From Gemmatimonadota bacterium (lineage in GTDB: Bacteria > Latescibacterota > UBA2968), in the NCBI GenBank assembly GCA_002714465.1, contig PAXL01000035.1, positions 9,605 to 29,522 on the forward strand: a stretch of DNA of 19,918 bases. The letters run 5' to 3'. Made by a program: the position numbers and the translations under genes. The notes under the pieces were generated by a model. The model was not told the origin of the DNA. It was given only the letters and a program-made list of their open reading frames with translations, and ran no database searches. Of this stretch, positions 14,937 through 19,918 are shown one piece after another (position 1 is the first letter of the stretch; the number at the start of each line of letters is the position of its first letter).

Positions 14937-14978
14937 GTTACAATCGGTTACAAAAGGGCAACAAACCATCAATAGACT
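14937..14978 (+). promoter_or_regulatory. Tandem GTTACAA repeats with a possible promoter
   Basis: GTTACAA occurs at 14937-14943 and 14947-14953, exactly one helical turn (10 bp) apart, the layout typical of OmpR-family response-regulator sites. TAGACT at 14973-14978 is a possible -10 hexamer; the downstream repeat lies roughly where a -35 would be, though the spacing is long (19 nt). The same TAGACT word follows the GTTACAA copy before the MFS gene. The repeat is seen; regulator identity is inferred. Confidence 0.5.
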
Positions 14979-15119
14979 ATTGGAGAGGTGTGTTGGATAT
15001 TTTCTCTAGTATGTGTCCAATCTCTGCGCTCGGTAGGCATAGATCTTGGGCTGCGGTTCTAGGTCTTTTATGACGCACAGGGCTTGCCACGAAAGTATAG
15101 AAGGTCAGTTGAGTCGAAT

Positions 15120-15142
15120 CGTGCAGGTCGACGTCCTGCACG
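15120..15142. promoter_or_regulatory. Perfect 8-bp dyad (possible operator)
   Basis: CGTGCAGG (15120-15127) and CCTGCACG (15135-15142) form a perfect dyad around a 7-bp centre. There is no T-run after it. It lies between the two GTTACA-type clusters, so it may bind a dimeric regulator or fold in the transcript if the promoter is the upstream one. Confidence 0.4.
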
Positions 15143-15173
15143 GGCGGATGGCGGCCTCCGATCGGGGGTTCCC

Positions 15174-15221
15174 TTGTAACCAGCGGTTGATTTTTTACAG
15201 TTCGTTACAGATGCATTACAG
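15174..15221 (+). promoter_or_regulatory. Three phased TTACAG repeats plus inverted TTGTAACC upstream of the Spy-like gene
   Basis: TTACAG occurs at 15195-15200, 15205-15210 and 15216-15221, that is at 10- and 11-bp steps; on the other strand it reads CTGTAA three times. TTGTAACC lies in the opposite orientation at 15174-15181. Such phased direct repeats are characteristic of OmpR/PhoB-type regulators, and Spy-family genes elsewhere are under CpxR/BaeR control. No convincing -10 hexamer was identified downstream. Confidence 0.5.
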
Positions 15222-15357
15222 AAGTCGAACAACCATCGCATCAGTTCACTCGTCCAACGGGTAGAAGGAAACAAGACGACGTGAACCGGTCTCTGAGAGC
15301 AGGGCTCCGAAAATCGGTGAGCCTCAAGAGGGAAGTGAGATTCGAAGAGACCATTCA

Positions 15358-15364
15358 AAGGAGG
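15358..15364 (+). promoter_or_regulatory. Strong ribosome binding site of the Spy-like gene
   Basis: AAGGAGG lies 5 nt before the ATG at 15370 and fixes that start. The same AGGAGGAC context precedes the small secreted protein gene at 63. Confidence 0.8.
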
Positions 15365-15369
15365 ACAAG

Positions 15370-15885
15370 ATGAAGCGCAAGTATATGTGGATGGGGATCG
15401 CCAGCTTGATCCTGGCGCTGGGTGCGACAGCTGCTTACGCCAAGGGTCATAATGGCAAGATGCGCGGATTTCAGGGATATCAGCTCGAAGCACTCGAGCT
15501 GACGCAGGACCAGAAGGATAGACTGAAGTTTATTAGGACGGAGAACCAGAAGAGGATGATTCAGCTACGCGCTGATGCACAGATCGGGCGGGTTGAGCTT
15601 AGGGAGCTGATGTCTCAGAAAAGTCCGAGCGAGATCAAGGTCGACAAGGTGCTTGAAAAGGTGAACGAGACACGCGCCAGGATCACCGAGAACCGTGTGA
15701 AGATGAAGCTCTCCATCAACAAGGTTCTGACGGACGAGCAGCTTCAGAAGCTGCAGGAGATGCCGAAGCGACGCAGAGGCGGACGGAGTCACTTCCGGGA
15801 ACGGCGTGGTCTGCACGGGGGGCCTGGGGGACCCGGTTGGGGGATGGGAATCCGTGGTCGATCTCCCGAAGCACCTGTTCATTAG
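15370..15885 (+). CDS. Spy/CpxP-family periplasmic LTxxQ protein
   Basis: The 171-aa protein has a clear Sec signal peptide (MKRKYMW, hydrophobic core 7-20, probable cleavage after AYA at 24). The mature region is highly charged and helical, with LTQDQ (44-48) and LTDEQ (120-124), the paired LTxxQ turns that define the Spy/CpxP group of periplasmic chaperones and stress or metal sensors. About 70 residues of helix between them fit the family fold. After 132 the protein becomes Arg/Gly-rich (KRRRGGRS, GGPGGPGWGMGIRGR), unlike standard Spy but like other proteins of this locus. A strong ribosome binding site fixes the start. Phased TTACAG/GTTACA repeats upstream suggest two-component control. 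In the cell it probably buffers envelope damage alongside the neighbouring pumps. Distinguishing chaperone from metal-binding role is not possible from sequence alone. Confidence 0.85.
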   Translation: MKRKYMWMGIASLILALGATAAYAKGHNGKMRGFQGYQLEALELTQDQKDRLKFIRTENQKRMIQLRADAQIGRVELRELMSQKSPSEIKVDKVLEKVNETRARITENRVKMKLSINKVLTDEQLQKLQEMPKRRRGGRSHFRERRGLHGGPGGPGWGMGIRGRSPEAPVH

Positions 15886-15910
15886 GGCAGCTCGGAAATA
15901 TAGAAGCCAT

Positions 15911-15942
15911 AGTGAAGCCGCCCCCTGCGGATTGGCTTCACT
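15911..15942 (+). terminator. Hairpin after the Spy-like gene, possible terminator
   Basis: AGTGAAGCC (15911-15919) and GGCTTCACT (15934-15942) are perfect 9-bp complements; an inner CCGC/GCGG pair can extend the stem. It lies 25 bp past the stop codon, as expected for a terminator, but the following CTAATCC is not a T-run, so efficiency is uncertain. Confidence 0.5.
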
Positions 15943-16329
15943 CTAATCCGGCAGACTTCGGCTGGGCAGGCTTTCCTTGAAACAGACGATCGGCGTCGGT
16001 GCAATGCATCGGCGCCGATTTGCGTGTGCTCGGTCAGGTTGTGGACAGCAGCGTAAGCAAGGACGATCGTGGAATGAACCAGATCCGAAACGATCGGAAC
16101 CATATGGTGAGATGTGCACGCGAAGAAGTTTCTGGCCATCGAGGATGACGAGCCGACACGATCCAGGCCTTCATTGGTAGCACGTAGAGCTATTTATCTT
16201 CATTACGTTGTCCCCTCTGGTGTCCATATATCCAGTTGGAATTTTCAAGAAGTGCGCGCACACGGGTGAGAATAGGATCTACCCCGGCACTGTTCAAGTC
16301 TGCAAATGTGAGACTTTCTGATAATTTAA

Positions 16330-16360
16330 CTTTGTCCGGTTACAAACAAAGGCCTAGACT
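16330..16360 (+). promoter_or_regulatory. Candidate promoter/operator of the MFS gene
   Basis: TTGTCC (16332-16337) and TAGACT (16355-16360) are separated by 17 bp and could be -35 and -10 elements, placing transcription start very near the ATG at 16370. GGTTACAA (16338-16345) sits between them and matches the words upstream of the Spy-like gene. CTTTGT (16330-16335) and ACAAAG (16346-16351) form a 6-bp inverted repeat around it. No ribosome binding site precedes the ATG, which fits a nearly leaderless message. Confidence 0.4.
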
Positions 16361-16369
16361 AGACCGCCT

Positions 16370-17593
16370 ATGGCTGACAAGAACTTTTCATCCGGGTGGA
16401 AGCCGAGTCGCTATACCGTGATGCTGCTGATCGGCCTCACGGCTCTGGCCCCGCTCTCGATAGACATGTTCCTGCCATCCATGCCCCGGATGGCAGAGCA
16501 GTTCAAGGCTGCACCCTCCAAGGTACAACTCGCAGTAACCTTCTTTATCATCGCTATGGCCGTGAGCCAGCTCCTGTTTGGGCCTGCCTCTGACCGTTTT
16601 GGTCGTCGCCGGACGATGCTGATCGGTTTGGGTGTCTATGCCGTTGCAGGAGCCTTCTGCGGACTGGCTACGACGATCTCGGTCCTGCTTTTTGGGAGGA
16701 TCTGTCAGGGATTCGCCGCGGGAAGCGGTCCATCTGTTGGTCAAGCGGTTGTTCGGGATATCTATGGGAAGGAGCGGACGGCTCGCGTTCTGGCAACGAT
16801 GACGACGGCCATGGCACTGGCGCCAATGCTTGCGCCGGTCGCGGGTGGATATCTCCAGGTTACATTCGGCTGGCGATCCGTGTTTGTCGTGCTCGGCGGG
16901 TTCGGGACGATCTACTTTCTTGCCTACCTCTTAATGATCCCGGAGACGAACTTGCAGCGAGATCCGGAAGCCATGAGCCCATCCCGGCTGTTCGGTAATA
17001 TCAAGGAGCTGGTCGGCAACCGGATATATATCGGAAACGTTCTCATCATGACGACACTCTTTGCCGGGTTCTTTGCGTTCATTGCGAATTCGTCCTTCGT
17101 GCTGATCGAGATACTCGGTGTGTCACCGGACCTGTTCGGTTATTGCTTCGGTTTTGTTGCCTTCGGTTTTATGTGCGGCGGGTTCACCTCGAGACAGCTG
17201 CATGGGCGATTCGAGCCAAGGCAGCTAGTGTTCGGCGGGATGGTCGTGGTGTCGGTTGCTGGGCTTTCGCTTGGCGGGCAGGCTCTGACGGAGACCTACG
17301 CTGTGCTTCCGATTGTAGGATCGATGTATCTCTGGGCGGTTGGGGGGGGCATGGCGATGCCGATGGCCGCCGCAGAAGCCTTGGTCCCGTATCCGGAAAA
17401 AGCAGGACTCGCGTCGTCCGTGATGGGGTTCCTGCGAAATTTTGGTACTGGGCTGTCGGGTGTGATCTATGTGTTTGTCTACGATGGCACGCCTAACCCC
17501 ATGCTGTTTGCGATCACGGGTGCCAGTCTCCTTGGTCTGATCCTGTGCACTATCCTTCTGAGGAGTACCGAGACACCACGACTGGCTTCCTAG
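16370..17593 (+). CDS. MFS drug-resistance transporter, Bcr/CflA family (DHA1 type)
   Basis: The 407-aa inner-membrane protein has the length and roughly twelve-helix pattern of MFS drug/proton antiporters. The first helix ends in LSIDMFLPSMP (29-39), the hallmark of Bcr/CflA members (usually TDMYLPALP). Motif A GPASDRFGRRRTML (71-84) lies between helices 2 and 3. The fourth-helix region GRICQGFAAGSGPSVGQAVVRD (109-130) with Arg110 also fits the family, whose members export chloramphenicol-, bicyclomycin- or sulfonamide-like compounds. The exact substrate here is unknown. It stands alone on the + strand, converging on the nitrilase gene 75 bp beyond its stop. The promoter region shares GGTTACAA with the Spy-like gene, so shared stress regulation is possible. 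ATG 16370 lacks a ribosome binding site; no better in-frame start was noted. Confidence 0.92.
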   Translation: MADKNFSSGWKPSRYTVMLLIGLTALAPLSIDMFLPSMPRMAEQFKAAPSKVQLAVTFFIIAMAVSQLLFGPASDRFGRRRTMLIGLGVYAVAGAFCGLATTISVLLFGRICQGFAAGSGPSVGQAVVRDIYGKERTARVLATMTTAMALAPMLAPVAGGYLQVTFGWRSVFVVLGGFGTIYFLAYLLMIPETNLQRDPEAMSPSRLFGNIKELVGNRIYIGNVLIMTTLFAGFFAFIANSSFVLIEILGVSPDLFGYCFGFVAFGFMCGGFTSRQLHGRFEPRQLVFGGMVVVSVAGLSLGGQALTETYAVLPIVGSMYLWAVGGGMAMPMAAAEALVPYPEKAGLASSVMGFLRNFGTGLSGVIYVFVYDGTPNPMLFAITGASLLGLILCTILLRSTETPRLAS

Positions 17594-17668
17594 TGTGGGC
17601 CTTAGAAACGAAGGGTTGCACGGACGTTTAGAACCATGCCGCCCGTATTGCAGTTCTACGTTTGAACC

Positions 17669-18634
17669 CTAGCCCCCCTTCTTCTCCATCGGCCACCCCG
17701 GGTTCGTTCCCGCCTCCCAGTCTTCCGGCAAGGGCTCCACAAGCTCCCCGTAGAGATCCGGTCTTCGTGCTCGTAGATACCTGTATCCTGAGGACACGGT
17801 GATCTTGTCGGGTGTGCAGAGCCCGACAACGATGTCGTCCTTGAGGGCTGCCGATTCGATGAGGATTTCACCAAAGGGATCGATGATCATGGCGTTGCCG
17901 TTCTTGATCGTGTCGTGGTCTACCCCGATTGGGTTCGTGTAGACGGCGTAAACACCGTTCTCATAGGCTCGTGTCGGAAGCCAACGCATCAGCCAGCCAC
18001 GACCCTTCGGCCCGAGAAACTCCTGTCTTAGGCTGACGGGATCCCGATGCCGATTGTCCCATAGTGCTTTGTCGACCTTGCCGCGCCCCGGCATCGCCGA
18101 TTCGAGACCGCACGTGACGTGAGGCATGAAGATGATTTTCGCCCCCTTCATGGCCGTGATCCGGACGTTCTCTGGCAGATTGTTGTCGTAGCAAATTAGG
18201 ATTCCGCAGGTCCAGCCACACAGTTCGAAGGTGGTGAAACTGTCGCCTGAATCGATGTGGTCGCTGATGAAGGCGTGCAGCTTCCGGTGCTTTGCGACGA
18301 AGCCATCCTGTTTGACGGCGACATACGTGTTGTACATCCGATCGCCGTCGCGCTCAAGAAGTCCGGCCAGGATGGGGACTTCGTACTGCTTCGATAGCTC
18401 GATGAGTTTTTGCGTTGAGGGGCCGTCTGGGACAGGCTCTGCAATTTCGAGGAGTTGATTCCGAGTGAGGGTCATCAGGAAGGTGTATCCCTGGATGCAA
18501 CACTCGTGGAAGGAGACGATGTTGGCACCCATTTCGACCGCACGCGCCGTCAGCGATTCGATTCGGCTGAGGTTGTAAGCGGTGTCGTTGTCGCGCGGCT
18601 CGAATTGGGCTGCCCCTATTCGGATTTCTTGCAT
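17669..18634 (-). CDS. Nitrilase-superfamily carbon-nitrogen hydrolase
   Basis: The 321-aa cytoplasmic enzyme should hydrolyse a nonpeptide C-N bond (amide, carbamoyl or nitrile). Counting from the ATG at 18634, the catalytic triad is Glu44 (VSFHECCIQGY), Lys118 (AKHRKLHAF) and Cys148 (GILICYDNNLPE), in normal spacing. The N-terminus IRIGAAQFEP and the later NPIGVD and GNAMIIDPFGEIL segments are typical. GRGWLMRWLPTRAYENGVY marks the usual conserved region before the last strand. Length is normal to slightly long, with a Pro-rich C-terminal tail. A GTG at 18637 is also in frame, but the ATG at 18634 overlaps the stop of an upstream 30-codon ORF as TGATG, pointing to translational reinitiation; there is no separate ribosome binding site. 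The Gfo/Idh/MocA gene upstream suggests a catabolic operon. The subfamily and substrate are not assignable by eye. Confidence 0.92.
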   Translation of the reverse strand: MQEIRIGAAQFEPRDNDTAYNLSRIESLTARAVEMGANIVSFHECCIQGYTFLMTLTRNQLLEIAEPVPDGPSTQKLIELSKQYEVPILAGLLERDGDRMYNTYVAVKQDGFVAKHRKLHAFISDHIDSGDSFTTFELCGWTCGILICYDNNLPENVRITAMKGAKIIFMPHVTCGLESAMPGRGKVDKALWDNRHRDPVSLRQEFLGPKGRGWLMRWLPTRAYENGVYAVYTNPIGVDHDTIKNGNAMIIDPFGEILIESAALKDDIVVGLCTPDKITVSSGYRYLRARRPDLYGELVEPLPEDWEAGTNPGWPMEKKGG

Positions 18635-18726
18635 CACAACTCTGAGGCGGTCGACCGGCCGCCGATGCGATTGGCGCTGAGCCTCAGGTTACCGTTCGCA
18701 ATCAGTCTGATTTCCTTGGTTGCCAT
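18634..18726 (-). CDS. 30-aa small ORF coupled to the nitrilase gene (possible gene remnant or leader)
   Basis: An ATG at 18726 opens 30 codons (MATKEIRLIANGNLRLSANR, then ten more) ending in TGA at 18634. AGGAG (plus-strand CTCCT 18733-18737) lies 6 nt upstream, the best ribosome binding site in this operon. The stop overlaps the nitrilase ATG by one base (TGATG). The first 20 residues read like a real enzyme N-terminus; from memory they recall LIANGDLRLSANQ starts of sugar-isomerase-like proteins in environmental bacteria, but I cannot verify this. Either an upstream gene was deleted down to its beginning, leaving its ribosome binding site to drive the nitrilase, or it is a genuine coupling peptide. 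Confidence 0.55.
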   Translation of the reverse strand: MATKEIRLIANGNLRLSANRIGGRSTASEL

Positions 18727-18790
18727 TTTCTGCTCCTGTGATTCTGGTCAGTTCCGGGAAAACCTTGCCACAAAAGGCACGAAAGAGAAG

Positions 18791-19858
18791 TCAATCAGGT
18801 ATCGTGGTCGGACCGGATTCGCTCGACAAATAAGCTGCCTCGACAACAGCCATCGTTTTGTAGGCGTCGTTGGACGAGGTCGGAGCCTCGTTGATCTCTC
18901 TTTCTGCTGCCCGCATCACGCTGGCCGCTGTACCGATGAACGCATGAGGAAACCACGTCCCTGTCAATGGTACCTCAGACCAGCCCTCCCCGTCCGCTGA
19001 AACCTCCAGGATGTCCGGCTCACCCACAGGATAGTCGAGCAGTACACCCATCTGGGCCCGGATCGCGCCCTCTGTTCCCTCCCACCGGATGTAGCTTTCT
19101 TGGTGCTTCCGTCCATGAGCGTGCCCGTGGTTTGTGACGATGTTCGCTGAGACCGCATCACCGTAGTCCATGATGATCGATGTACGTGTCGCCGCAAGCG
19201 TCGGGTTTGCCGGGTGACGCGTGGTCTTGGCGTAGACGCCTGAAGGCTCGTCTAGAAAGTGGCGAACGAGGTCGATGTAGTGGATGGAGTGGTAGAGGAT
19301 CTCGATCCGCGGTAGCTGGTCTAGGAAGGTCCACAGATTCCAGGGCGTATGGACCGTCACGCGGACTTCAAGGCTGTGAAGATCCCCAATCTGGCCCTGC
19401 CCAATCAGGTGCTGGGCTGCGAGGACGAATGGTGCGAAGCGCAGCTGGAAATTGACTGCAGTGGTGAGATTCTTCTGCAGGCACAGATCCAGGATACGAC
19501 GAGCGTCTTCGAGGTTCTCACCCATGGGCTTCTGCATCAGGACAGCCGATCCGTCCGGTATGTGTGTCAGAACGTCGTGCAGCGCACTCGCAGGTACGGC
19601 TACATCGTAGAGGACGGACTCGGTAGGTCGATCGACTGCCTCCTCGAGAGACGTGAAGATGGTCTCGACATGGAAGTCTGCCGCGAGTTGTTCTGCCTTG
19701 TTCCTGTCGATGTCGAAGATGCCGGCAACGGGAAAGTCAGCAGACTGATATGCGGGGTAGTGTGCATCCCGGACGATTCCGCCTGCGCCGATCGAAAGGA
19801 TTGGGCGAGGGACTGCGGGCATAGGTGGTGTCTGAATCGTGTGTTCTGGGTTGCTCAT
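18791..19858 (-). CDS. Gfo/Idh/MocA-family oxidoreductase
   Basis: The 355-aa NAD(P)-dependent dehydrogenase probably acts on a sugar, inositol or a related polyol. The N-terminal Rossmann fold shows LSIGAGGIVRDAHYPAYQ (21-38) for dinucleotide binding and FDIDRNKA (48-55). The family EKP motif appears as QKPMGEN (109-115) with Lys110 conserved. The substrate-domain motif is EILYHSIHYIDLVRHFLDEP (186-205) with His193 and Asp196, where the usual DxGxH aspartate is replaced by Tyr189. Length is normal. ATG 19858 has no clear ribosome binding site; Met13 is an alternative and removes a disordered stretch. An inverted repeat at 19868-19901 lies just upstream. The small ORF and nitrilase gene follow in the same direction after a 64-bp gap, so they are probably cotranscribed. 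Substrate cannot be told. Confidence 0.92.
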   Translation of the reverse strand: MSNPEHTIQTPPMPAVPRPILSIGAGGIVRDAHYPAYQSADFPVAGIFDIDRNKAEQLAADFHVETIFTSLEEAVDRPTESVLYDVAVPASALHDVLTHIPDGSAVLMQKPMGENLEDARRILDLCLQKNLTTAVNFQLRFAPFVLAAQHLIGQGQIGDLHSLEVRVTVHTPWNLWTFLDQLPRIEILYHSIHYIDLVRHFLDEPSGVYAKTTRHPANPTLAATRTSIIMDYGDAVSANIVTNHGHAHGRKHQESYIRWEGTEGAIRAQMGVLLDYPVGEPDILEVSADGEGWSEVPLTGTWFPHAFIGTAASVMRAAEREINEAPTSSNDAYKTMAVVEAAYLSSESGPTTIPD

Positions 19859-19867
19859 GCAGAGACA

Positions 19868-19901
19868 ACGTACGGCGCAGACATCGGGAACGCCAGTACG
19901 T
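19868..19901. promoter_or_regulatory. Inverted repeat upstream of the oxidoreductase gene
   Basis: ACGTACGGCG (19868-19877) pairs with CGCCAGTACGT (19891-19901), perfect except for one bulged A, around a 13-nt centre. It starts 10 bp before the ATG at 19858 (reverse strand), the position expected for an operator or 5' leader hairpin. Confidence 0.4.
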
Positions 19902-19918
19902 GTCGTCCAGGCTGTCTC

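Larger units (their letters stand above)
14856..15369. other. 514-bp gene-free regulatory region upstream of the Spy-like gene
   Basis: No convincing gene lies here; an ORF at 15046-15264 has no recognisable features. The region starts with an AT-rich perfect repeat (ATTTTT 14862-14867, AAAAAT 14870-14875) that is too weak for a standard terminator. It then holds two clusters of GTTACA-type repeats, an 8-bp dyad at 15120-15142, and an inverted TTGTAACC at 15174-15181. It ends in a strong ribosome binding site before 15370. Base composition is visibly more AT-rich than the flanking genes, as expected for a promoter region. Confidence 0.65.
15886..16369. other. 484-bp gene-free region between the Spy-like and MFS genes
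   Basis: No supported gene is seen; an 85-codon reverse ORF (15882-16139) lacks recognisable motifs and a ribosome binding site. The region holds a hairpin at 15911-15942, a perfect 12-bp palindrome ATCGGCGCCGAT at 16008-16019 whose right part also pairs with ATCGGCG at 15989-15995, and AT-rich promoter-like sequence from about 16180 to 16369. The length would allow a small RNA or a decayed gene, but nothing specific supports either. Confidence 0.55.

Noticed and set aside
15103..15130. tRNA-like T-arm (GAGTCGAATC)
   Set aside because: No matching acceptor, D-arm or anticodon stem could be drawn around it.
14937..15221. CRISPR or iteron array from repeated TTACA words
   Set aside because: Units are only 6-8 bp and spaced at helical-turn intervals without spacers; a regulator-binding array fits better, and no Cas or replication gene is present.
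15046..15264. 72-codon forward ORF in the regulatory region
   Set aside because: No ribosome binding site, no signal or domain, and it runs through the phased repeats and dyad.
15882..16139. 85-codon reverse ORF between the Spy-like and MFS genes
   Set aside because: No recognisable motif or ribosome binding site; it crosses the terminator-like hairpin and the palindrome. A decayed gene cannot be excluded.
17594..17668. Bidirectional terminator between the convergent MFS and nitrilase genes
   Set aside because: Only AGGGTT (17612-17617) with AACCCT (17665-17670) pairs, with a loop of nearly 50 nt and no T-run.

Overview
The window carries two gene clusters from a Gram-negative bacterium. 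Evidence for two membranes is an RND periplasmic adaptor lipoprotein, two RND pumps and two Spy/CpxP-like periplasmic proteins. Base composition looks moderately GC-rich. A golvesin-like domain on a large membrane protein, Gfo/Idh/MocA and nitrilase enzymes, and a composite palindromic intergenic repeat fit an uncultivated lineage in or near the FCB/PVC groups (Latescibacterota or Poribacteria-like). That placement is a guess; no marker gene is present.

Region 1 (about 1-14855, + strand) is one long efflux/export locus. In order it encodes: a small secreted Gly/Arg-rich Spy-like protein; an ABC ATPase; a 1123-aa fusion of an ABC-2-type permease, an M1-peptidase-like domain lacking zinc ligands, and a golvesin-like domain; an RND adaptor lipoprotein; a normal-length RND pump; a 1570-aa RND pump fused at its C-terminus to a complete ABC ATPase domain; and a small ABC-2-type permease. 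Two junctions overlap by 13 bp (translational coupling) and three gaps of 100-200 bp hold strong inverted repeats. The notable gene is the RND-ABC fusion: it keeps the ABC motifs, and a block of about four transmembrane helices sits inside the ATPase domain between the A-loop tyrosine and the Walker A motif. The locus may be a hybrid export machine joining proton-driven and ATP-driven components. No TolC-like outer-membrane channel is seen in the window.

Region 2 (14856-17593, + strand) has a 514-bp regulatory stretch with tandem GTTACA/TTACAG repeats at 10-11 bp spacing, resembling OmpR-family response-regulator sites. It is followed by a Spy/CpxP-family LTxxQ protein, a 484-bp gene-free stretch, and a Bcr/CflA-type MFS drug exporter whose promoter region holds the same GGTTACAA word. 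Envelope-stress-linked efflux is the simplest reading.

Region 3 (17669-19858, - strand) is a convergent metabolic operon: a Gfo/Idh/MocA oxidoreductase, a 30-codon small ORF with a strong ribosome binding site, and a nitrilase-superfamily amidohydrolase whose ATG overlaps the small ORF stop (TGATG).

No tRNA, rRNA, CRISPR array, transposase or integrase was found.
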